Assembly (NCBI GenBank): GCA_029204225.1
Contig: CM055100.1
Span: 13,908,538 to 13,972,537, forward strand
From: Diphasiastrum complanatum
Taxonomy: Eukaryota > Streptophyta > Lycopodiopsida > Lycopodiales > Lycopodiaceae
Length of the DNA: 64,000 nucleotides
Reading direction: 5' to 3'
Positions 57,400 through 64,000 of this stretch are shown here, one piece after another. The number at the start of each line of letters is the position of its first letter. Position 1 is the stretch's first letter. The notes beneath the pieces are model-generated. The model was not told the DNA's origin, did no database searches, and was given only the letters and a program-made list of their open reading frames with translations. The translations under genes and the position numbers were made by a program.

Positions 57400-57883
57400 T
57401 CTAGCAGGAAACTGAAATCTGATAACAATAAATTTACTTTGTTATGTATGGGAGCACGAGAATTGGAGTCCCCAGTCTGACGTATTGGAGCATATCATCG
57501 TGCAGACTTTTGAAATCAGGAAAATCAAAAGCAGCCGTGAATTGAAGCGGAAACAATGCTACATCTAAAACAATGGGGTTTGGAAAAGCTCCATCCAATA
57601 CTAAATTGCCCCTCCTCCTACATTGTCGCCTAGCAATTTATCCCTACTTTCCTTCACTTGTATCTATTTTAGAAAGGGAAAGACCAGCATTGGTCTTCGG
57701 CATCTTAAAACTGTATAGAGGACCTAGAGCTTTAAGATATGTGTTTAACAATTGGTCATAACGTACATATTTAGAAGTATTTACAAAAGCAAGTGTAGGG
57801 GGTAAAGGAAGTAATACAGACAAGCCACTCAAAAATTGTCATTCAAAATTGATTCGACCTTTAAATCTACAAAATCATTTTAA
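57400..57883 (-). other. Degenerate coding-like stretch after the H3-fold gene
   Basis: The minus frame 57832-57644 reads SGLSVLLPLPPTLAFVNTSK and LGPLYSFKMPKTNAGLSLSK with stops on both sides. It could belong to the same ancient ORF as the H3-fold segment upstream, but I recognise no domain. Confidence 0.25.
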
Positions 57884-58620
57884 TTATTTTTCTGAAACTG
57901 GAGGGGGGGAACTAATATTTGTGAGGGTAGGAGGAGACTGAGATTTTGATGGAGGAGGAGATTTACTAGGAGAGGAAGATTTAGGAGGAGAAGATGGAGA
58001 TTGAGATCTAGGAGGAGAAGAAGGAGATTGTCGAGCAGTTAGAATCTCATACAGAGGAGAAGGCTTTGAAAAATCTCTCACTTTATTAGGAGGTTCATGA
58101 GACCTCCTATTCTTTGAAACACTCCTACTTTGTACTCGAAAAACAAACCAGGATGGTTGAGATTGCTTTCGGTTTTTTTCTCTGCATCTTGTTTTGGAGG
58201 AGAGGATGAAGCTGGTCTGAAATACTTAGCAAATTTGTCATATGTGTCACATAGCCTAAACACAACGTTGAAATCCTTGGGCATGATGGTCACCCTCTTA
58301 GCATGGACAACTGCAACAACACTATATGAAAAAAATTTCACTTGGAATTTCTCATATGTAGTGTGTAACGCCTAATTGCCGTTATAGTCCATCTCACATC
58401 TGCAGATAGACTTCTTGTAACCTGGCTAATGAATCTCTGTATGTGAGCTTTTGGAATTAGAAGATTATTGGTCTCGTGTAGCTTTTGAATATCCTTCAGC
58501 CAAGGAGAGTCTTTTCGTCTGCCCCTTGGCCTAGGAGGAGGTGGTGGTGGATGAGGCGATGGTGGAGGATTTCTCTGACCTCCTCCTGTGATTGGGATTC
58601 CACCAAGGTGGATTTATGCT
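57884..58620 (-). pseudogene. Divergent histone H3-fold gene with Pro-rich tails, frameshifted
   Basis: Minus-strand reading from 58620: a Gly/Pro-rich N-tail (NPPPSPHPPPPPPRPRGRRK), then from 58499 LKDIQKLHETNNLLIPKAHI followed by QRFISQVTRSLSADVRW. This aligns without gaps to canonical H3 [20 protein letters not shown] and the next 17 residues. After NSK (58341) a one-base shift leads to SYSVVAVVHAKRVTIMPKDF, matching the H3 signature AIHAKRVTIMPKDI; the distance across the shift equals that of H3 exactly. The C-tail is unusually long and rich in SPP/SPS/KSP repeats (to 57884) and needs a second frame change. The start codon is not seen. It could be a decayed CenH3-like host gene, a domain captured by a mobile element, or a viral-type histone. 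No replication-type H3 tail is present. Confidence 0.6.
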
Positions 58621-58639
58621 GTTTGTTTAGTCTGCACCA

Positions 58640-59230
58640 TTTATCCAATAGCGGATCAATGCGTGAGCCGAACCGATACCTGAACCGAAACCAAACCGAT
58701 ATTTAAGAGCGGATGGGCGCACACGAGTAAAAATGGAAAGCAGATAGGTTATTTTGGACGTGCTAAATCGATACCGCATGGAGGTATAGAACGATAGGAA
58801 CTTTAAGCAAAAGAAATTTAAGCGTTGTCCATTTGTATATATAGTACAATTTCGCAATGATTGCATACGTGATGGTTTATAATCCCGAGGCTAGGACTAC
58901 AGTGATCATTACTTTCAGATATTCAGAGACTTGTCAATCAAATCCAATTAAATATCCATCAGTCATCAAAATGATTAGTCGATATGGCTAATGATGACTG
59001 TAATGCTGGAAACACATGGTAATGTAAATATGGAAACGTATGGTCACATCTACAATTAATTTCTGAAATTGACAAGGTTATGCTATATATATATAACTTT
59101 TTTTGATATCCAATCATCATAATTTCAAAAAATTACGACGGTCATTATTTCATCCAGTCGCGAATCGACATGCATATACTACATGTGTAAACCAGAGGCT
59201 AGTCTCGCACGCTGAACCGATATTGGAGGG
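58640..59230. other. Intergenic DNA
   Basis: No gene is recognised. GCGGATCAATGCGTGAGCCGAACCGAT (58654) resembles wording at 59650-59680 and 59205-59225 (CGCATCAATGCGCGCC, GCTGAACCGATATTGG), so scattered copies of one short repeat may be present. Confidence 0.4.
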
Positions 59231-59640
59231 CACTATGAATTATCAAAGCTGTCTCAATAGATTCTATTTAGCTTTGGACTGTATGAAGAATCTTCCGAAG
59301 CAAGCTTTGATCATTCGAAATGCAATCCAATAATTTTGACAATTTTCAAAAATCTTTTTTTCCTGCAATAGCGATTCGACACGTGCATTCCAAGTGGAAC
59401 CCTTTCTTCTCCCAAGCGAGCTGATCCGATATCTGAGATGCACTGAAAATATATTATAATGCATTATGAACCATCAAAGCTTGTTTCAGCAGATTTTTTT
59501 TTAGCTTTGGATGTATTTGAAATCTCTCGAAGCAAGCCTTGATGATTCATAATGCATTCCAATAGTGAATCACCACGCGAAGTCCAAGTTGAATTTTTTT
59601 TTTTTTTTTTGTGATGGGCACGCTGATCCGATATCCGATT
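59231..59640. repeat. Imperfect tandem repeat, period about 231 bp
   Basis: CACTATGAATTATCAAAGCT (59231) recurs as CATTATGAACCATCAAAGCT (59462). Later words such as CTCGAAGCAAGC.TTGAT.ATTC, CCAAGT.GAA and GCTGATCCGATATC recur in the same order. Confidence 0.7.
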
Positions 59641-59788
59641 CGCCATACTGGAGTATCGCATCAATGCGCGCCTATTTGATCTGTTTTGGTGAAGCACTTC
59701 TCCTCTCACATGGAATCAATATCGGCTATTGGCAAACTTAAGAAAGATACTTGGAAGTTCCTTGAACTTTAGAATTGGCCATGAGTGT

Positions 59789-60358
59789 TTATGCAGGAGG
59801 CATGCCTCCAGGTAGTGCTTTGTGTGCCGATATGGGAAAATGGCTATTGCGTTGATTCTTCTGCAGATAATCTGCAAGTACTTCAGGAGCTCCCTCCTTA
59901 AATTTGTCTTCGTACTCCCAAGAAGCCTCAATGAGTGGAGCTCGTAGCCACTTCACTAGATATTCACGTTGCACGCCAGTTCGCTTTCTACGTGTCAATA
60001 TTTGTTCTGGTACAAGCCGTCTCTTTGTATCATCAAGTGTCGTTGGTGGGTGATGAAGTTCGTGTTGCTGATCAAATCGCTCATCTGGTTTGTACCGTTT
60101 GAGTAATGAGATATGAAACACATTGTGTATATCCAAACTGGATGGTAGCGCCAATCGATAAGCCACTGGGTTGATCTTCTTGGTGACATGATATGGTCCC
60201 GCATAAGGTCGAACGAACTTATGAGAGAAACCTTTTGGTAATGCAATGTTCTTTGTATTCAGCCACACTTGATCACCTTCCTCAAATTCCAGTTCTCGTC
60301 GATGTGGGTTTACATCAGCTGCCATACTTCTTTGGGACTGCTCTAAAAATGACTTCAC
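59789..60358 (-). pseudogene. Gypsy integrase C-terminus with chromodomain
   Basis: 189-codon frame: LEFEEGDQVWLNTKNIALPK (GPY/F region; RPYAGPYHVTKKINPVAYRL), HNVFHISLLKRYKPD, then the chromodomain PEQILTRRKRTGVQREYLVK with WLRAPLIEASWEYEDKF. The end ALPGGMPPA is typical of plant gypsy polyproteins. Chromodomains of this class guide integration to chromatin. This part of the gene shows no stop. Confidence 0.88.
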
Positions 60359-60399
60359 CTCTGTCAGCTTTGTGTGTCACTCATTGATGAATTCCTCCA

Positions 60400-61186
60400 C
60401 AGTGGGTAGTGAGGTTTCTTGCACATCTGTAAGAGAAGAGCTTGGAACAATCGGTAGCCGACCATTGCTTATCTCGAAGGGTGCCCATCCAGTAGATCTA
60501 TTCACTTGGTTGTTATGTGCAAACTCGAGAATATCCAAGTAGTTGACCCAATCGGATTGGTCCCAAGCGACATAATTTCATAAATATTGTTCAATCTGTC
60601 AATTGACTCGTTCCGTTTGCCCATCTGTTTGAGGGTGATATGCAGTGCTGAAATTCAGTCCAGTTCCCACGAGGTGAAATAGGCAAGCCCAAAACTTTCC
60701 GACGAACTTGGTGTCTCGGTCAGAAATAATCGTTCTAGGTAGGCCATGGTATTTGAAGATGCATTTGAAAAATAACCTTGCCACTTCTTCAGCTATCACT
60801 GAACTTTTAGTTGGTACAAGGTGAGCTTGTTTTGAAAAACAATCAACCACCACATAAATCGAGTCGAAACCCTGGCAACGTAGTAGTTGAACAATAAAAT
60901 CCATGCTCACTGAGTCCCAAGGATATGCTGCTACTGGTAATGGCTGGAGTAGTCCTGCTGGGGCTAGCGGTTCCACCTTCACTTGTTGACATGTAGGACA
61001 TGTTTGCACATAGGATTCAACGTCTGCCCACATATCTGGCCAATAGAAGCCTCTCTTGAGAAGTTCATACATGCGATTCACCCCTGGATGTCCGGCGGCT
61101 AGTACATCATGATGCTCCCTCAAGATTTTCTTCCTCAAGTTGATGTTGTTTGGAATATATACTCTGCTTTGTTTATAAACAACCAT
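60400..61186 (-). pseudogene. Gypsy integrase
   Basis: The zinc-binding HHCC region reads HPGVNRMYELLKRGFYWPDM then CPTCQQVK. The core has SMDFIVQLLRCQGFDSIYVV with the first Asp, IISDRDTKFVGKFW with the second and HPQTDGQTERVN with the Glu. A stop follows ERVN; the continuation EFAHNNQVNRSTGWAPFEIS is readable to about 60480. Confidence 0.88.
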
Positions 61187-61219
61187 TTGGTCTTTCCAAG
61201 TGAAAAGTTTACAAGGCTT

Positions 61220-61900
61220 TCCCAGCTAGAATTCAATCATTAGATTCTTAGCCAACGCATCTGCACCATAGTTCTCTTTGATTTCTTGGAGTAGACCGGT
61301 CACCTGGGTTGAAACCGTCGCCATCAAGTGCTCCTGTCTATTGAGTGCATCTGCTACCACATTATTCTTTCTCGCCGTATGTAGAATGTCTATATTGAAT
61401 TTTGAGAGAAAGTTTTGCCATCGCATCTGCTTTGGCGTGAGCATACCTTGGATGAGAAGTACTTAAGTGATACGTTGTCAGTGAACGTCTTAAAGGGCTT
61501 TCCTGCCACATAATGTCTCCAATGCTCCACTGCTTGTACGACTGCAACCATTTCTTTTTCATGAGTTGGCCATCGTCGCTATACATCACTTAATTTCTTT
61601 GAAAAATATGCAACTGGTTTTTCCTCTTGCATCAACACAGCCCCAATAGCAAAGTTTGACGCATCTGTATGTATTTCGAACGGTTTGCTAAAGATGTCAT
61701 CAATTCTAGGCATGGGGTACTTGTTCTTGATGGTACTCTTGTTAAGCATGCAATAATCCACACACATTCGAAGAGTTTTGTCCACCTTTTCCACGAACAA
61801 CACTAGGGCTCCAAAAGGTAAAGCGCTAGGTCTAATAAAACCTTTGTTTATCAATTCACCAAGTTGTTGTTTCAGTTTCGCCAACTCCTCTTGTGACATT
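61220..61900 (-). pseudogene. Gypsy RT fingers fused to RNase H by deletion
   Basis: The frame 61899-61579 runs from the RT fingers directly into RNase [13 protein letters not shown] is followed at once by [20 protein letters not shown]. In family members about 150 residues including the YVDD catalytic box lie between, so a precise in-frame deletion removed the palm. RNase H continues in broken frames to MLTPKQMRWQNFLSKFNIDI and VVADALNRQ (about 61444-61320). Confidence 0.85.
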
Positions 61901-62473
61901 CTGTAGGGTGCTCATAAAGTTGGCTCCGTTCCTGGTACCAACTCAATTTTATGGTCCACTGGTCTTCGAGGAGGTAGCTTAGCTTGGAGTTCCTCTGGAA
62001 ACACATCGCTAAATTCTGCCACTTCTTTTGGCAAGTTTTCTTGTCGCACGCTTTTTCCTTCTGGGACTTCTCGGCAGATGCAAAGAAAGCACTTTGACCT
62101 TTTCCCTTTCGCCATTCTTTTCATCGCTAATGCTGCAACCAGATTTTGTTCAATATCGATATCCTTAGCATTTCCTCCGGGCAATGCTTTGGCACAGACC
62201 GTGCTTTCACCTACCTAGGCAGCACTTTGTCTCATCTGTCCTACGTGCAGACGGTGCCAGGCCCGAACCGCAAGAACTGACCGTGCTTACACCTCAAGGG
62301 CAGCACATTGACTCATCAAGTCCCTCATTCTGCCGACCACCCCGATCGTGGATGCACCCGTGCTTACACTGTGGGCAGCACCTTGCACAACGGCTGTCCT
62401 AACAAATTCCAAAAAGAGTGGTCCTCCCTGTGAGACTTGTGTAACTGACCGGCTAGTTGGCTCTGATACCACA

Positions 62474-63391
62474 TGTTGCGCCGGCGCCTCAAAGGGGCAC
62501 TGGGACTTGAGCGATTTTCCCAACACGCGCTTAAGTCTAACATTCATCCATCATGCACTTACGTAAAAGCCAACTCAGAAACGTAACAAGCTTAACCATT
62601 CAGACTTAATAAAACTGGAATCTCAACCAACCCGAAAGCCAACTCAGAATCCATCCCAAAAGGTAACCAAAGGCAAAGACAAGTCACACATGAAACCCAA
62701 GGCATAGTGGTCGCCAAACTGACCAATTGGCATAGCGGCAGGCCCCATGTCGATGATGAGAACCCTTAGACGCCGACGACGCAAAAAGGTTGTAGTAAGG
62801 GTCCTTCCACTTGGACCAGTCCTGGAGGCGAAACCGAAATGGTAATCATTCCCAAGGATCAACTTTATTAGATTTGAAAGAGATTACATTCATACATAGA
62901 CTGACCAGTCTCGGGGCCACCAACACGTGCTGGGCATTGTGCCTGGCTCATGCTGGTAGAGGGAGCTGAGACTTGGCGACTGGATTCCTGACGCTGGTTG
63001 AGTTGTCCAAGTTTCTGTCTGCCGGACTCCCCCTATAGTTCTGTTGTGATTCGGCGCACCCCCTCTATTCTGAAACATAGTGCTTTCTGGTAAAGCACGC
63101 TTTTTAGGACTTAGTTTGTATTTTGCTGATTAAGTCTGGCAAGCCTGACAAAATTAGTCTGGCTCCCGGACATGGGTCCCGGGAGCCGTCCCGGCGGCAG
63201 AATCAACTTGCTTCCTGACTAGGCCATGACTCGAGCTCCAGAGCTAGCTCATGACTTGTGACTACTTGACTGGCTCACCACAGGTCGGAGGCTCAGTCCT
63301 TGATGTTCTAACTTGCTCTGGGACCTTAGGGAACGACACTCCTTAGAGTCTTACAAGGCACACTGGGTGCACCTGAGTCAGCTTTACAACA
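62474..63391 (-). repeat. Candidate 5' LTR of the gypsy element
   Basis: Starts TGTTGCGCCGGCGCC two bases from the primer site and ends CTTTACAACA, giving TGTTG/CAACA inverted ends and 918 bp. No 3' copy is found near 59780, so the outer end is tentative. Confidence 0.45.
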
Positions 63392-63429
63392 CATTCCATC
63401 TAAGAAATTAGAGTATTTTTCCAGTATTT

Positions 63430-64000
63430 TTTTTGCACCCTTCGATATCGATAGGCTAGTTTATGAGAATCGCTATAATTTGCTTTCTCTTCTTGATAAT
63501 TTTTCTCAGATTATTAGTACTCCTGTTTAGGATATAAATAATTTTTGTTTTGTTCATTTTCAGGACCTTGTGCATTCCCAACCATCCTCTAAACATAAAC
63601 ACAATAGAAAGTATTCTAACCTACATGATCATTTCAAAAGAAATATATATTGTGGTATCCACAAAAGAATATGTCGCATTCTAATCAAAGGAATGGCTTT
63701 TTCTGTTGGATCTTCTACTGTTCCATTGATTGAAGTATCTGCATCTACTCCAGTTGATGTAGATGATACAGATTCTGATATAGAGATTGAAACTGAAGCA
63801 TCTATGGCTTCAGATTATCATAAAACTCTCTCTCATTCTATGATCCTCTCTGATTATCATCCATCTGCATCTCCTGTTAATCAATGAATTCTACTCGATA
63901 TTCCTGTATATATTATAAATAATGAGAGTTATATCTCATTCAATGATATAGAAGATGTTTTGAATTTGAGAGAGGATGAAATCCTCTCAATTTTTGCACA
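63430..64000 (+). pseudogene. Unidentified nearly open frame, window edge
   Basis: One frame stays open from about 63430 to the window end except for TAG (about 63529) and TGA (about 63885). It encodes YNLLSLLDNFSQIISTPV, a basic stretch KHKHNRKYSNLHDHFKRNIY, an acidic Asp/Glu/Thr-rich stretch VDVDDTDSDIEIETEAS and, near the edge, YISFNDIEDVLNLREDEILS, which has the look of a small helical DNA-binding domain. I do not recognise the family. The retained frame with only two stops argues for a recently lost or readthrough gene rather than chance. Confidence 0.35.

Larger units (their letters stand above)
59789..62471 (-). mobile_element. Ty3/gypsy chromovirus with internal deletions
   Basis: Minus-strand order: Met-tRNA primer site TGGTATCAGAGCC (62471-62459), a remnant, the protease-RT linker EFSDVFPEELQAKLPPRRPV (about 62100-61950), RT fingers ([40 protein letters not shown]), RNase H, integrase with an HHCC finger, and a C-terminal chromodomain. 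RT palm, most of gag and protease are deleted. RT before integrase plus the chromodomain place it among chromoviruses. Confidence 0.85.

Overview
The window looks like nuclear DNA of a land plant with a large, retrotransposon-rich, AT-rich genome. Two plant host genes can be read: the 3' end of a calmodulin-binding-type receptor-like cytoplasmic kinase (1-876, + strand) and a complete ten-exon gene for a plastid ACT-domain protein like ACR11 (23289-32780, - strand, one intron of about 5.1 kb). Long introns, very long (CT)n/(GA)n arrays, many different retroelement lineages and a reverse transcriptase of the Penelope-like/YIDD type suggest a fern or other seed-free vascular plant rather than a typical flowering plant. 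That placement is inference.

Layout. 1-900: kinase end. 2900-5700: remnants of Ty1/copia elements on both strands. 5770-6630: a compound direct and inverted repeat. 6890-8320: a cupin-like fragment and a copia pre-integrase fragment. 8320-9500: remnant of a small LTR element. 9498-11134: decayed Penelope-like reverse transcriptase. 11455-12060: an array of AATTGC/GCAATT words. 12345-14640 (-): broken Ptta/En/Spm-type transposon gene. 15800-17380 (-): copia remnant interrupted by a second AATTGC block. 17700-23288: mostly unrecognised. 23289-33015: ACR11-like gene with a promoter motif cluster. 33100-39500: noncoding DNA with microsatellites and telomere-like repeats. 39540-46287 (-): a decayed Ty1/copia element whose integrase is split by a 2.4-kb non-autonomous LTR element (40839-43203) with a perfect 5-bp target duplication. 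48846-54409: a very young LTR element with a 1030-codon Gag-led ORF and no pol. 56340-57130 (-): N-terminal part of a non-LTR retrotransposon ORF with a C2H2 finger. 57884-58620 (-): a broken gene with a divergent histone H3-type fold. 59789-63391 (-): a Ty3/gypsy chromovirus with an internal deletion. 63430-64000 (+): an unidentified, nearly open frame.

The two host genes show no functional link to each other. The rest is nested mobile DNA of different ages: the 48846-54409 element is recent (I count one difference between its 647-bp LTRs), while most others carry stops, frameshifts and deletions. The three most interesting items are the Gag-led 1030-residue ORF with a long unrecognised C-terminal part, the H3-fold gene with proline-rich tails, and the plant-borne Penelope-like reverse transcriptase.
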